DNA of 64,000 nucleotides from Streptococcus oralis subsp. tigurinus AZ_3a (GTDB taxonomy: Bacteria; Bacillota; Bacilli; Lactobacillales; Streptococcaceae). Within the stretch, counting starts at the first letter, position 1. Each line of letters begins with the position of its first letter. The notes under the pieces were generated by a model, which saw nothing but the letters and a program-made list of their open reading frames with translations, was not told where the DNA came from and made no database searches. The stretch covers positions 186,001-250,000 of the forward strand of contig AORU01000002.1 of assembly GCA_000344275.1 (NCBI GenBank), given 5' to 3'. Shown in pieces: positions 25,069-34,896 of this stretch. Position numbers and translations under genes: made by a program.

Positions 25069-26247
25069 TTATTTTTTAGCTTCTAGGTAGTCTGCAATCG
25101 CAGCTACATCTTTGTCTCCACGACCAGAGACATTGATGATGATAATGTCATCCTTACTTAGTTTCGGTGCACGTTTAACCGCTTCTGCGATGGCATGCGA
25201 ACTTTCAATCGCTGGGATAATCCCTTCAGTCTTACTAAGAAGGAGCAAGGCTTGAACAGCTTCTTCGTCTGTCGCTGCTACGTATTCTACACGGCCTGAA
25301 TCTTTAAAGTAGGCGTGTTCTGGGCCAACCCCTGGATAGTCCAAACCAGCTGAGATAGAGTAAACTGGCGCCAGCTCTCCATCTTCCTTAAAGACTGCAT
25401 AGGTCTTCATACCGTCGACAATTCCGATACTACCCTTTGTCATAGTAGCTGCGTGCTTGTCTGTGTCAAGTCCGTGACCAGCAGCTTCGACCCCAACCAA
25501 TTTGACTTCTTCATCAGCCACATACTGTGAAAAAGCACCGATGGCATTTGAACCACCACCTACACAGGCAATGACGTAATCTGGCAATCGTCCTTCTTTT
25601 TCTAAGATTTGACGACGAGATTCTTCACTGATGATCTTTTGGAATTCATGAACAATTGTAGGATAAGGATGAGGTCCCACAGCAGATCCCAAAACGTAGA
25701 AGGCTTCAAGGTCATTCATCCATGCTCCAAAGGCTGCATCAACCGCATCCTTGAGAGTTCGTGTCCCTGTTTCAACTGCGTGAACAGTTGCTCCCATCAT
25801 CTCCATGCGGAAAACATTGAGACGTTGACGCTCCACATCCTCTGCCCCCATGTAGACATCACAGGCCATACCAAACTTGGCTGCAGCAGCTGCAGTCGCA
25901 ACACCGTGTTGACCAGCTCCTGTTTCCGCGATCACTCGTTTTTTGCCCATACGTTTAGCAAGAAGAATTTGTCCTAAAACGTTGTTGAGCTTGTGAGAAC
26001 CAAGGTGGTTAAGATCTTCGCGCTTGAGATAAATCTTAGCCCCACCTAAGTGATCTGTCAAACTTTCCGCAAAATAGAGTGGTGTTTCGCGACCTGAATA
26101 ATCCTTCAAGTAATGGCGAAATTCTGCCAAAAATTCTGGATCATCCTTGTACTTGTCAAATGTCACTTCTAGCTCATCCAACAAAGCCTGAATCGGCTCC
26201 GGTACAAAACTACCACCAAATTGTCCAAAATAACCTTTAGTTGTCAT
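25069..26247 (-). CDS. trpB: Second tryptophan synthase beta subunit (stand-alone paralogue)
   Basis: This 392-residue TrpB1-type protein has the catalytic lysine in [36 protein letters not shown] and SGRGDKD. It differs from the operon TrpB at HTGAHK versus HLGSHK and throughout, so it is a paralogue and not a recent duplicate. It lies upstream of the trp operon leader, is not next to a trpA, and has its own T-box. It could serve as an indole-salvaging synthase or replace the operon copy. The ATG at 26247 follows AGAGGAAA. Confidence 0.93.
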   Translation of the reverse strand: MTTKGYFGQFGGSFVPEPIQALLDELEVTFDKYKDDPEFLAEFRHYLKDYSGRETPLYFAESLTDHLGGAKIYLKREDLNHLGSHKLNNVLGQILLAKRMGKKRVIAETGAGQHGVATAAAAAKFGMACDVYMGAEDVERQRLNVFRMEMMGATVHAVETGTRTLKDAVDAAFGAWMNDLEAFYVLGSAVGPHPYPTIVHEFQKIISEESRRQILEKEGRLPDYVIACVGGGSNAIGAFSQYVADEEVKLVGVEAAGHGLDTDKHAATMTKGSIGIVDGMKTYAVFKEDGELAPVYSISAGLDYPGVGPEHAYFKDSGRVEYVAATDEEAVQALLLLSKTEGIIPAIESSHAIAEAVKRAPKLSKDDIIIINVSGRGDKDVAAIADYLEAKK

Positions 26248-26377
26248 AAAATTTTCCTCTTTCAGTATGAATCCGGCCGTTTTGTTTGCTTTTAGTAGTA
26301 GGCAAGGAACTGCAGATAGAACTCAAGTTCATCAAAGCGACTTAACGTCCTAATAAAAGATAAACAAAATGACCGAA

Positions 26378-26640
26378 AGAAAAAAGCCCACACACAGAAT
26401 CTACTTCCGTGTGAGGGCGTTGGTAACGCGGTGCCACCTCAATTATAAAGGGGCTATCCCCCTTTACATCTCTTCCTTGTCTAACAACAAGTTGCACTGT
26501 AAGGTGTGCGCACCGAATTTTCATTGTTTCAAATTCATTTTTAAAATCAGCCCACTTTCACTACTTTCAACCACCTGTTCACAATCACCACAGGCTCCCT
26601 GAAGATCAAACATAGTTACTTTTCTGATTTATTGAGAATA
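26378..26640 (-). promoter_or_regulatory. Tryptophan T-box leader of the second trpB
   Basis: T-box core AGGTGGCACCGCG (about 26439-26427) followed by the stem GCCCTCACAC/GTGTGTGGGC and TTTTTTC (26418-26380). A TGG specifier is likely at 26573-26571 in AGGTGGTTG. It controls the second trpB separately from the operon. Confidence 0.88.
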
Positions 26641-26664
26641 TTATATGTTATTGTTCTATCTTTG

Positions 26665-27894
26665 TCAAGATTTTTTTCCAGATCCGAGGATTTCTTCGGA
26701 AATTCTCACCAAAGTCTGAACGATATAATCAACTTCTTCATCGCTTAATTTTGTATGAAGAGGAAGCGTAATTTCATTTTCAAAGAAGGCATAGGCTCTT
26801 GGATAATCTGCCATATCAAAACCAAGATTCTTATAGGCTGTCAAGAGAGGAAGCGGTTTGTAGTGTACATTACTTGCAATTCCTGCTTTGGCCAATTCTT
26901 GGATAATACGATTACGCTCTTCTAGACTAGCACCTTCTACATGGGTGATGTAGAGGTGACGACAAGATTCGACAGTATCAGTCTTGTGTGCCAATGGGTG
27001 AATACGAGTACCCGCAAAACCACGATCATAGCGGTCCACGATGTCCTTACGACGTTGCAACAAACCGGGGTAACGATCCAATTGTACTAAACCAATCGAA
27101 GCCATGATATCCGTCATGTTACACTTGTAGGCTGGTGTTACGATATCGTATTCCCATGACCCCAGTTGCATCTTGGCAAGAGCGTCTTTAGTTTGACCAT
27201 GAAGGGAAAGGATTTGGAATTCCTTGTACATTTCTTCGTCGTCAATCGCTGGATTGGCCTTCCAAGTCGCACTTCCTCCCTCAGCCGTTGTAAAGTTTTT
27301 AACGGCATGGAATGAGAAGGAAGTAAAGTCAGCGATAGAGCCAGCAGGGTGTCCTTTATAAGTTGATCCCAAAGCATGGGCACTATCAGAGACAATCACA
27401 ATACGGTTAAAGACCTTTTGCCACTTGCTTGAAGCAGTAAAGAGGTCGCGTTTCTTCTCCACAATTTGGAACAAACGGTCATAGTTGCAAACAATCCCTG
27501 CAAGGTCTACTGGGATGATCACCTTAGTCTTTTCAGTGATGGCTTGCTCAAGAAGGTCATAGTCCATCTCAAACGTATCTGCTTGAATATCCACCATGAC
27601 AGGTGTTGCTCCCACGTGAGTGATCACACTACATGAAGCTGTATAGGTCATAGCTGGAACGATGACTTCATCACCAGGTCCCACTTCCAAAACACGTAAA
27701 ATCAACTCAAGAGCCGCAGTCGCAGAGTTGAGGCAGACAGTCTTAGGTGTCTGTGTGTATTGGGACAAGCGACGCTCCAGTTCTTTTGTCTTAGGACCTG
27801 TTGTGATCCAACCAGAACGTAGGGTATCCGCTACTTCAGCAATTTCAGCTTCGGTAATATCAGGTGGTGAAAATGGAATATTGTAATTTGGCAT
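26665..27894 (-). CDS. DegT/AHBA-type sugar aminotransferase, probable AATGal synthesis
   Basis: This PLP-dependent sugar aminotransferase has about 409 residues. The cofactor lysine is in SFHAVKNFTTAEGG near residue 190 and the family motif LNSATAALEL near residue 56. In pneumococcus the matching gene (spr1654) makes the aminated sugar AATGal of the teichoic acid repeat. The next gene, for the lipid carrier transferase, fits this. The start at 27894 (MPNYN) has GGAGC seven bases upstream; the longer frame to 27921 has no site. The role is taken from the known pneumococcal pathway. Confidence 0.88.
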   Translation of the reverse strand: MPNYNIPFSPPDITEAEIAEVADTLRSGWITTGPKTKELERRLSQYTQTPKTVCLNSATAALELILRVLEVGPGDEVIVPAMTYTASCSVITHVGATPVMVDIQADTFEMDYDLLEQAITEKTKVIIPVDLAGIVCNYDRLFQIVEKKRDLFTASSKWQKVFNRIVIVSDSAHALGSTYKGHPAGSIADFTSFSFHAVKNFTTAEGGSATWKANPAIDDEEMYKEFQILSLHGQTKDALAKMQLGSWEYDIVTPAYKCNMTDIMASIGLVQLDRYPGLLQRRKDIVDRYDRGFAGTRIHPLAHKTDTVESCRHLYITHVEGASLEERNRIIQELAKAGIASNVHYKPLPLLTAYKNLGFDMADYPRAYAFFENEITLPLHTKLSDEEVDYIVQTLVRISEEILGSGKKS

Positions 27895-27936
27895 TGATTT
27901 GCTCCTTTTATCTGTACTCATTTTCTCATGACTACT

Positions 27937-28629
27937 TTATTTTAGTACCTCAAACACGGTTTGAAACATGATTTTGATGTCTCCAAGGAAACTAAACTCT
28001 CGGAGATAGGCGAGGTTATAGCGCATCTTTTCAGGGAGGACGTGTTCGACATAGGCCTGGTCAACCGACAGACCTTTCTCCGTCATTTGACTGATGATGG
28101 TGTCCTCATTCTTGTAGTTGATACTAGCTGGAGAGGTGATTCCTGCTGGCAAGAGCAAGGTCGCCATCATTTCAGGACTATACTGCTCCGTGTAGCGTGG
28201 CACCTCAGGTCGTGTCCCAACAAAGGACATCTCGCCTTTAAGGACATTGACCAGCTGAGGTAGTTCGTCCAAACGCACACGGCGAATGAAATTTCCCACT
28301 TTGGTAATACGGCTATCGTTAGCAGAAGTCACCAGACTTCCTTTTTTATCCGCATCCGTTACCATAGTACGGAACTTCCAAATCTTGAACGAACGGTTGT
28401 ACTGGGTCACGCGCTCTTGCTTGTAAATGATAGGGCCCTTGCTATCCAACTTGATCCAAATGCTCAAGATAAGAAAGACGGGAGAAGTCAAAAGTAGTAA
28501 AACCAAGGCCAGAACCCAGTCCAGACAACGCTTGAAGATCAGCGAACCTTTCCTTTTAGAGACAAGCTGGTAGTAAGACTCAACCTCGCTTGATTGCATT
28601 TCCACGGGCAAGTCTTCCCATTTCAGCAT
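27937..28629 (-). CDS. Undecaprenyl-phosphate sugar-1-phosphate transferase (teichoic acid initiation)
   Basis: This 230-residue polyprenyl-phosphate hexose-1-phosphate transferase has one membrane helix near residues 36-58 and the catalytic-domain motifs KIWKFRTM, RLDELPQLVNV and GTRPEVPRY. It transfers a sugar-phosphate to the lipid carrier. With the adjacent aminotransferase it matches the pneumococcal pair (spr1654/spr1655) thought to begin teichoic acid repeat synthesis with AATGal. It is the first gene of a two-gene operon. Confidence 0.9.
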   Translation of the reverse strand: MLKWEDLPVEMQSSEVESYYQLVSKRKGSLIFKRCLDWVLALVLLLLTSPVFLILSIWIKLDSKGPIIYKQERVTQYNRSFKIWKFRTMVTDADKKGSLVTSANDSRITKVGNFIRRVRLDELPQLVNVLKGEMSFVGTRPEVPRYTEQYSPEMMATLLLPAGITSPASINYKNEDTIISQMTEKGLSVDQAYVEHVLPEKMRYNLAYLREFSFLGDIKIMFQTVFEVLK

Positions 28630-28649
28630 GCTGTTTCTCCTTTGTTTTT

Positions 28650-28685
28650 ATTATACTATTTGTCAACATTTTTCATTATACCACA
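28650..28685 (-). promoter_or_regulatory. Promoter region of the teichoic acid precursor operon
   Basis: On the minus strand TGGTATAAT is a perfect extended -10, and a second TATAAT with a TTGACA box too close to pair with it follows downstream. Either may start the transcript. Confidence 0.5.
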
Positions 28686-28733
28686 AAATGGAAAAGGCGG
28701 TGCAAGAAATCTGTAATTTAGAGGAATTCTTCT

Positions 28734-30476
28734 TTAGGTAAGAGCCCCTGCCTGCAAACTATACATCTTGTGATAGGTTCCTCCCAAGTCCAAGAGTTCC
28801 TCATGTGTTCCGCTCTCAATAATGCGCCCCTTGTCCAAAACATAGATACAGTTGGCGTCTTGGATGGTAGAAAGGCGGTGGGCGATGGCAATAGTTGTCC
28901 GCCCCTGTCTCATCTTGGCCAGAGAAGCTTGAACCAGACTTTCTGTTTCAGAGTCAATATTGGCTGTCGCTTCATCCAAAATCAAGATTTTAGGCTGACT
29001 AGCAACTGTTCTGGCAAAGGCAAGAAGCTGGCGTTGACCAGTTGAAAAGCTCGAACCACGCTCGGAAACAGGGGAATCATAGCCCAGAGGAAGTTCTTGA
29101 ATAAAGGAATCTGCATCCACAAAGGCAGCTGCAGCCTGGACCTCTTCATCACTAAGATCTTGATACATGGCGATATTGGACTTAATGGTCCCGTGATAGA
29201 GGAAGGGATCCTGCAAGACCAGACCGATGTTCTTTCTCAGCTCTTCCTGACTGAAATCCCTAATATCCACACCATCCAAGAGAACTCGCCCTGACTGGAA
29301 TTCATAAAAGCGCATGAGGACATTGATAATGGAAGATTTCCCAGAACCTGTATGACCCACAAAAGCAATGGTCTCACCCTTGTTAACGGAGAAGGAAATA
29401 TCATCCAGAATCTGATGTTTACCGTCATAAGAGAAACACACATGTTCAAAACGGATATTGCCTTCTTTGACTTTGGCTTGCCCATCTTTTTGATGAGGCT
29501 CATAGGTCCTCTCGTCTATTAGGGCAAAGACACGACCTGCAGACACCATGGAGGTTTGAAGGGTTGAAAAGTTTTGCGTCACCTCAATCAGGGGATCAAA
29601 GAGACGGTTGATGTACTGGATAAAGGCATACATGGTTCCGGCTGTTATCCCGATAGAAAGACCACGGTAGCCAAAGTAGGCCATCAAAACGGCATAACCT
29701 AGAAGTTTCAGTAAACTCATGGCAGGACGCAAAAAGAGGGCATCCAAGGCTACAGAACGGTTGGCGTAGACCAAGTGTTCTTGATTGATCTCATCAAATT
29801 CTGCCTGCAGGCGCTTCTCTTGATTAAAGGCCTGAATAATGCTGATTCCCTCGATATTTTCTGCCAGCTTACTGTTGATATCCGACAAGAGACTTCTGGT
29901 TTTTTCGATGATTTTGACTGATTTTTTCCGATAGAGATTGACCAAAAGGAAAATCAAGGGTAGAAAGAGCAAAACTAAAGCTGTCAAACGAAAATCCAGC
30001 ACCAACATGGTATACAGAGTTGTCAGAAAGATAAAAACTGCTGAAATAAAGCTGGATAAAATCCCTGAAAACATATCACTGATGGTCTCGGTATCATTGG
30101 TCAAACGAGAAACGATGGAGCCTGCTGACGTCTTGTCAAAATAAGACATACCCAGTTTCTCCATATTGGCAAAGGCATCGCGACGAATATCCCTTACAAT
30201 GCTGTAGGACACCCGCGCAAAGAGAAGATTGCCAACATACTGAACTAGAGTTTGCAGGATATAAAGACCATAGTAGGCTAATAAAACTGTAATAGCAAGT
30301 TGGTTAAGATTGCTCAGATACTGGTCGATAAAGTGGGAAGCCACAAGGGGAATGACACTTTTAATGACCGTCGTCGCAAGGAGAAAACTGAGTGCCAAAA
30401 ATGTCAGGAGGCCATAGCGCTTGAGATAAGACATCAAGCGCTTCAATACAGTCCATTGTTCTTTCTTATTCTGCAT
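28734..30476 (-). CDS. ABC exporter half-transporter (partner A)
   Basis: This 580-residue type IV ABC exporter has six membrane helices (residues 1-310) and a nucleotide-binding domain with Walker A GHTGSGKSS, signature FSTGQRQ instead of LSGGQ, Walker B ILILDEATANID and H-loop IAIAHRLS. Together with the upstream gene it forms a heterodimer: the catalytic glutamate is kept here, while the weaker signature is on this subunit. The two genes overlap by 11 bases. Such pairs export drugs, peptides or lipids; the substrate is not known. Confidence 0.9.
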   Translation of the reverse strand: MQNKKEQWTVLKRLMSYLKRYGLLTFLALSFLLATTVIKSVIPLVASHFIDQYLSNLNQLAITVLLAYYGLYILQTLVQYVGNLLFARVSYSIVRDIRRDAFANMEKLGMSYFDKTSAGSIVSRLTNDTETISDMFSGILSSFISAVFIFLTTLYTMLVLDFRLTALVLLFLPLIFLLVNLYRKKSVKIIEKTRSLLSDINSKLAENIEGISIIQAFNQEKRLQAEFDEINQEHLVYANRSVALDALFLRPAMSLLKLLGYAVLMAYFGYRGLSIGITAGTMYAFIQYINRLFDPLIEVTQNFSTLQTSMVSAGRVFALIDERTYEPHQKDGQAKVKEGNIRFEHVCFSYDGKHQILDDISFSVNKGETIAFVGHTGSGKSSIINVLMRFYEFQSGRVLLDGVDIRDFSQEELRKNIGLVLQDPFLYHGTIKSNIAMYQDLSDEEVQAAAAFVDADSFIQELPLGYDSPVSERGSSFSTGQRQLLAFARTVASQPKILILDEATANIDSETESLVQASLAKMRQGRTTIAIAHRLSTIQDANCIYVLDKGRIIESGTHEELLDLGGTYHKMYSLQAGALT

Positions 30477-32211
30477 CTTCTTCTCCTTTCATTTCCAGCT
30501 GCTGAGACTGGTAGGTTTGGGCATACCAGCCATCTAGAGATAGCAGGTCTTCGTGTGTACCCCGTTCTATGATTTGGCCATTTTGCAGGACTAAAATCAG
30601 ATCTGCATGGACAACTGCACTGAGACGATGTGCTGTAATAATAGTTGTCTTGTCCTTACGCGTCTCCTTGAGATTGTTGATGATGGCATACTCCGTCTTG
30701 GCATCCACGGCCGACAAGGAATCATCTAAAATCAAAATATCCGGGTCTAGAATCATAGCCCGACTCATTGCCAGACGTTGCTTTTGCCCACCTGAAAGAC
30801 TGACTCCTTTTTCACCAATCAACGTATCAAATCCCTGAGGCATATCTACAATATCTTGGTAAACTTGGGCTAGCTTAGTCGCTTCCTCAACTGCTGAAAG
30901 GGGCAAGTTAGGATTGCCAAAGCGGATATTGTCTAAGATAGAGGTCGCAAAGAGAAACCGGTCCTGAGGAACATAGCCCATGAGACCACGAAGGTCTGTC
31001 AGACGATAATCCCGAATATCATGACTGTTTAGGTAAATGGCTCCCTTATCCACATCGTATTCACGCAAGAGGAGCTTAATCAAGGATGTTTTTCCAGAGC
31101 CTGTCTGACCAACCAAGCCCAAGGTTTGTCCTTTTTCCAGACTAAAGTGAACATCCGTCAGTGTTTCCTCATTTTCAAAGGCAAAGCTGTCAATGGCGTA
31201 CTCCAAACGTCCATTTTCAATACCGTCCAGAGGAAACTCAGGGTCTTTTACTGGCGATTCCTGAGATAAAAGATCCTCAATCCGTTGGTAAGAAACCTTC
31301 CCTCGCTGAGTAATATTAAAGAGGAAACCAATGGCCATAAGAGGCCAGACCAACATATCCAAGTAGCTGATAAAGGTAACCAGATTTCCAACCGTGATTT
31401 GCCCCTCCTGAACCATCAAGGAACCGACCAAAAGAGTTAAAACATAGGATGAACCAACAAACAAGAGAACCATAGGGTCAAAGAGGCTATCGTATTTCAT
31501 GGTCTGGAGGTTCTTTTGGAAGGTCAATTCATTGACCGCTTGAAAGGACTTCAACTCATCCGCCTGATAACCGAATGACTTGGTCACTTTAATACCCGAT
31601 ACAGACTCCTGCACCTTGTTATTTAGTTCAGAGAAAGCAGCTTGTGACTCACCAAAGGCCTTGTGTGTCTTTCTCCCTAGACGACTAGTCGCATAAGCCA
31701 TGAAAGGCAGGGGAAGAATAGCAACCAAGGTCATCTGCCATGAGATGCTAAAGAGCATGGTCAGCAAAGTCACCAGTGCCGTGATAGAAGCATCCACCGC
31801 AGACATAACACCTCCACCTGCGAGACGAGTTAAAGCATTGATATCATTGGTGGCGTGTGCCATCAAGTCCCCCGTCCGATAGGTCTGATAAAAGGCTGGC
31901 GACATTTTAGTAAAATGCTCAAACAAGCGAGACCGCATAATCTGCCCCAAACGGTAGGAAGTTCCAAGGATATACATGCGCCAAACATAGCGCAGATAGT
32001 ACATCCCAAAGGCTGCTAGCAGTAGATAAAATAGATTAAGAAGGAGGGCCTGCTGGGTTAGTTGCCCCGACGTAATGGCGTCAATCACCCGCCCCATAAC
32101 CATGGGAGGAATGAGATTGAGGACGGAAACCAAGACCAAGGCCACAATCCCGACTAAATAACGGCGCTTTTCCAACTTGAAAAACCACCAGAGTTTTTGA
32201 ATAATGGACAT
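30466..32211 (-). CDS. ABC exporter half-transporter (partner B)
   Basis: This ABC exporter has about 581 residues, with an N-terminal six-helix domain and a C-terminal ATPase: Walker A GQTGSGKTS, signature LSGGQKQR, Walker B ILILDDSLSAVD (aspartate in place of the catalytic glutamate) and H-loop ITAHRLS. This is the degenerate-site partner typical of LmrCD/BmrCD-type heterodimers. I use the ATG at 32211 (MSIIQKL) behind AAAGGGA; the frame up to 32250 is not needed. A BOX element lies just upstream. Confidence 0.9.
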   Translation of the reverse strand: MSIIQKLWWFFKLEKRRYLVGIVALVLVSVLNLIPPMVMGRVIDAITSGQLTQQALLLNLFYLLLAAFGMYYLRYVWRMYILGTSYRLGQIMRSRLFEHFTKMSPAFYQTYRTGDLMAHATNDINALTRLAGGGVMSAVDASITALVTLLTMLFSISWQMTLVAILPLPFMAYATSRLGRKTHKAFGESQAAFSELNNKVQESVSGIKVTKSFGYQADELKSFQAVNELTFQKNLQTMKYDSLFDPMVLLFVGSSYVLTLLVGSLMVQEGQITVGNLVTFISYLDMLVWPLMAIGFLFNITQRGKVSYQRIEDLLSQESPVKDPEFPLDGIENGRLEYAIDSFAFENEETLTDVHFSLEKGQTLGLVGQTGSGKTSLIKLLLREYDVDKGAIYLNSHDIRDYRLTDLRGLMGYVPQDRFLFATSILDNIRFGNPNLPLSAVEEATKLAQVYQDIVDMPQGFDTLIGEKGVSLSGGQKQRLAMSRAMILDPDILILDDSLSAVDAKTEYAIINNLKETRKDKTTIITAHRLSAVVHADLILVLQNGQIIERGTHEDLLSLDGWYAQTYQSQQLEMKGEEDAE

Positions 32212-32251
32212 AAAATCCCTTTCTGATTGCAAATGGAAACCTGAGGCCAAG

Positions 32252-32400
32252 ACTCAATGAAAATCAAAGAGCAAACTAGGAAACTAGCCGCAGGCTGCTC
32301 AAAGCACTGCTTTGAGGTTGTAGATAGAACTGACGAAGTCAGTAACCTACATACGACAAGGCGACGTTGACGCAGTTTGAATTTGATTTTTGAAGAGTAC
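32252..32400. repeat. BOX element (boxA-boxB-boxC, complete)
   Basis: A 149-base interspersed repeat of the pneumococcal BOX type, reading boxC (ACTCAATGAAAATCAAAGAG) through boxB (GAGGTTGTAGATAGAACTGA) to boxA (GACAAGGCGACGTTGACGC, ending in GAAGAGTAC) on the plus strand. It sits between the ABC exporter pair and the DUF421 gene. Confidence 0.9.
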
Positions 32401-32417
32401 AAGACCCCAGGTTTTTC

Positions 32418-33053
32418 TTATTCATAGGTTACGACTGAGACGACACCCTTGTCATACTCAGCGATAAAGATATTGGCAACATTGTCATACCCTTGTTTAC
32501 TGAGGTTATCAAGCAGCCATTCTTCGCTCCGACCAATGGTCTCCAAAATTTCGACTTGGATCACACCGTCTGTGACAACAGGATACTTGGGATTCTCATC
32601 TCCCATTTGGACTACGATGAGTTGACCGTTTTGCTCCTGCATAGCGCGTTTGACCTGTTTCATTTGGAAAATTCCCTGACTACGGAGCTTAAGTGCTACG
32701 TCCGCTGCTGATAAACCAACCGAACGGCAGGCTTCTGGATCAATCTTCCCATTTTTGATGAGCAGGGTTGGCTTCCCATCAATCAAACGTTTCACAAAGT
32801 GAACATTATTATTCAGCCATTTGAGAGTCAAGACCAGAATGGTCCACATAATCAGGATAACTGCATACTGAAGGATACTGATGGCGCTATTGTAAATCAC
32901 CCCGCCGATGATACCCCCAAGTACATAGTTCTGAATTTGATCTATTGCTGAGTTAGGCGCTAGGTTGCCCTTCCCTGTCACATTGATTACAAAAACCAGA
33001 GAAAAGAGCCCCAAGGCTAGTTTGATTAAAATTTCGATATAATTGAGTGTCAT
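32418..33053 (-). CDS. DUF421/YetF-like membrane protein
   Basis: This 211-residue protein has three N-terminal membrane helices (about residues 5-25, 42-62 and 63-85). A cytoplasmic two-part domain follows, with GKPTLLIKNGKIDPEA and EQNGQLIVVQMGDE, typical of DUF421/YetF/YcaP proteins of unknown function. Its start overlaps the end of the DUF3290 gene by four bases, a standard gene pair in streptococci. Confidence 0.88.
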   Translation of the reverse strand: MTLNYIEILIKLALGLFSLVFVINVTGKGNLAPNSAIDQIQNYVLGGIIGGVIYNSAISILQYAVILIMWTILVLTLKWLNNNVHFVKRLIDGKPTLLIKNGKIDPEACRSVGLSAADVALKLRSQGIFQMKQVKRAMQEQNGQLIVVQMGDENPKYPVVTDGVIQVEILETIGRSEEWLLDNLSKQGYDNVANIFIAEYDKGVVSVVTYE

Positions 33054-33505
33054 TTGTTCACCTCCACCAGTTCAATTGCATCTGTTTTATACAATTCGAC
33101 TTTCTCTAACAGGTACTTGTCTGGCTCACTGCCGTTCAGGGCACGATAATAACGATCTCCTACCTTAAGAAGTGCTCCATCTGTGTTTGTGGAAGTATTA
33201 ACATAGACTTCTGACTTGTCTACTCCCAAATCTTTGGAAACAACCTCGATGAAATGAAGTGAAGTTTGAAATTTATTGTTAGAAACTTGATTGTTTTGAT
33301 AAGTCGTGATGCTGACCAAAAGGAGAGCTAATAAGGTCAGAGCTGAAATCATGACCAACTCACGAAATTTGGTTCCCTTTTTATCATGGTATGCCTTGAA
33401 AGCAAAAAAACCTGTCACAGCTAATAGAACAATCCCAAAGCCAACCATGATACCATTTTGCTGACCGATTTGGCTGAGTACATAGTCATAAGAATAGAAT
33501 TTCAT
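33050..33505 (-). CDS. DUF3290 family membrane protein
   Basis: This 151-residue protein has two N-terminal membrane helices (about residues 17-37 and 48-66) and a soluble C-terminal part. The genomic pairing with DUF421 and the size identify the DUF3290 family. Function is unknown; the pair may form a membrane complex. Confidence 0.85.
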   Translation of the reverse strand: MKFYSYDYVLSQIGQQNGIMVGFGIVLLAVTGFFAFKAYHDKKGTKFRELVMISALTLLALLLVSITTYQNNQVSNNKFQTSLHFIEVVSKDLGVDKSEVYVNTSTNTDGALLKVGDRYYRALNGSEPDKYLLEKVELYKTDAIELVEVNK

Positions 33506-33572
33506 GTATTTTCACTCCCTTTCATAAAATCATTCTTAATTATAAACGAAAGAGGGTGATTTTTCAAACCAT

Positions 33573-33604
33573 ACGTTGGGGAAATGCGCCTTTTTTTGGT
33601 ATAA
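33573..33604 (+). promoter_or_regulatory. Promoter of exoA
   Basis: TTGGGG, an 18-base spacer and TATAAT, the latter part of an extended -10 TTTGGTATAAT, about 35 bases before the exoA start. Confidence 0.7.
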
Positions 33605-33638
33605 TATAGTCTGTAATCTGAATGAAAAAGGTAACTTT

Positions 33639-34466
33639 ATGAAACTCATCTCATGGAATATTGATTCCCTCAATGCAGCCCTAACAAGCGACTCAGCTCG
33701 TGCAAAATTGTCCCAAGAAGTCCTACAAACCTTGGTAGCCGAAAATGCTGATATTATCGCTATCCAGGAAACCAAGCTTTCTGCCAAGGGCCCTACAAAG
33801 AAACACCTAGAAGTACTTGAAGAACTCTTCCCAGGTTATGAAAACACTTGGCGTTCCTCTCAAGAACCTGCTCGTAAAGGCTATGCTGGAACCATGTTCC
33901 TCTATAAAAAAGAACTCACACCAACGATCAGCTTCCCAGAAATCGGTGCTCCTTCTACCATGGACTTAGAAGGCCGTATCATTACCTTGGAATTTGATGC
34001 ATTTTTCGTAACGCAAGTTTACACTCCAAATGCTGGTGATGGTTTGAAACGCTTGGAAGAGCGTCAAGTCTGGGACGTCAAATATGCTGAGTATCTAGCT
34101 GAGTTAGACAAAGAAAAACCAGTCCTTGCGACGGGTGACTACAACGTAGCCCACAAGGAAATTGACCTTGCAAATCCTGCCAGCAACCGCCGTTCACCTG
34201 GTTTTACAGACGAGGAGCGTGCTGGTTTTACCAACCTTTTGGCAACTGGATTTACCGACACCTTCCGTCACATTCACGGTGATGTCCCAGAGCGCTACAC
34301 TTGGTGGGCGCAACGCAGCAAGACTTCTAAAATCAACAATACAGGCTGGAGAATCGACTACTGGCTCACTAGCAACCGCGTGGCTGACAAGGTGACCAAG
34401 TCTGACATGATTGACTCGGGTGCGCGTCAAGACCATACGCCGATTGTATTGGAAATTGAACTCTAA
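33639..34466 (+). CDS. exoA: Exodeoxyribonuclease III / AP endonuclease
   Basis: This 275-residue ExoIII-family enzyme of base excision repair has the length of pneumococcal ExoA. Motifs: SWNIDSLNAA at the start, IIAIQETKL with the metal-binding glutamate near residue 43, GDYNVAHKEIDLANP near residue 168, NTGWRIDYWL near residue 233 and the catalytic histidine in ARQDHTPIVLE near residue 264. The start at 33639 (MKLISWNID) with AAAAAGG upstream matches the family; the longer frame to 33576 spans the promoter. Confidence 0.97.
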   Translation: MKLISWNIDSLNAALTSDSARAKLSQEVLQTLVAENADIIAIQETKLSAKGPTKKHLEVLEELFPGYENTWRSSQEPARKGYAGTMFLYKKELTPTISFPEIGAPSTMDLEGRIITLEFDAFFVTQVYTPNAGDGLKRLEERQVWDVKYAEYLAELDKEKPVLATGDYNVAHKEIDLANPASNRRSPGFTDEERAGFTNLLATGFTDTFRHIHGDVPERYTWWAQRSKTSKINNTGWRIDYWLTSNRVADKVTKSDMIDSGARQDHTPIVLEIEL

Positions 34467-34477
34467 GGAGAAAGCTA

Positions 34478-34864
34478 ATGGACTATCAAGCTGTCATTCC
34501 TGAATTTGTAGTATCTGACCTCGAAAAGTCACGCCACTTCTACTGCGATTTGCTGGGATTTTCTGTCGAATACGAGCGTCCAGAGGAGAAATTTCTCTTC
34601 CTCTCGCTTGAAGACTGCCAACTTATGCTAGAAGAAGGCAGCACAGAAGAATTAGCCCAACTAACCTATCCTTTCGGGCGCGGTGTCAATATTTCCTTTG
34701 GCATTGAAGATGTCCCCCAGCTCCACCAAAAACTGCTGGAAGCTGACTATCCTATCCATCGTCCGCTGACCAAAAGAGAATTTCGAGTGGGAAATAGCTT
34801 TATTTACCCTCATGAATTTGCAGTTTTAGATCCAGATGGCTATTTTTTAAGATTCAGCGAGTAG
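34478..34864 (+). CDS. VOC family (glyoxalase/bleomycin-resistance-like) protein
   Basis: This 128-residue protein has the paired beta-alpha-beta-beta-beta modules of the vicinal oxygen chelate fold: FVVSDLEKSRHFYCDLLGF at the start and FAVLDPDGYFLRFSE at the end. Such proteins bind or detoxify small compounds. The exact substrate is not visible. It follows exoA by 11 bases with its own GGAG and is probably co-transcribed. Confidence 0.85.
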   Translation: MDYQAVIPEFVVSDLEKSRHFYCDLLGFSVEYERPEEKFLFLSLEDCQLMLEEGSTEELAQLTYPFGRGVNISFGIEDVPQLHQKLLEADYPIHRPLTKREFRVGNSFIYPHEFAVLDPDGYFLRFSE

Positions 34865-34896
34865 AAAAATAGAGACTGGAAAAATCTTTCGAATCA

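Noticed and set aside
26342-26602. Short frames across the second trpB leader
   Set aside because: They overlap the T-box core and its terminator, which explain the sequence conservation.
28734-32211. Degenerate motifs in the ABC exporter pair as a novelty
   Set aside because: One degenerate ATP site is normal for LmrCD/BmrCD-type heterodimeric exporters.
33536-33787. 83-residue minus-strand frame upstream of and inside exoA
   Set aside because: Covers the exoA promoter and the conserved exoA start on the other strand; no RBS or homologous features.
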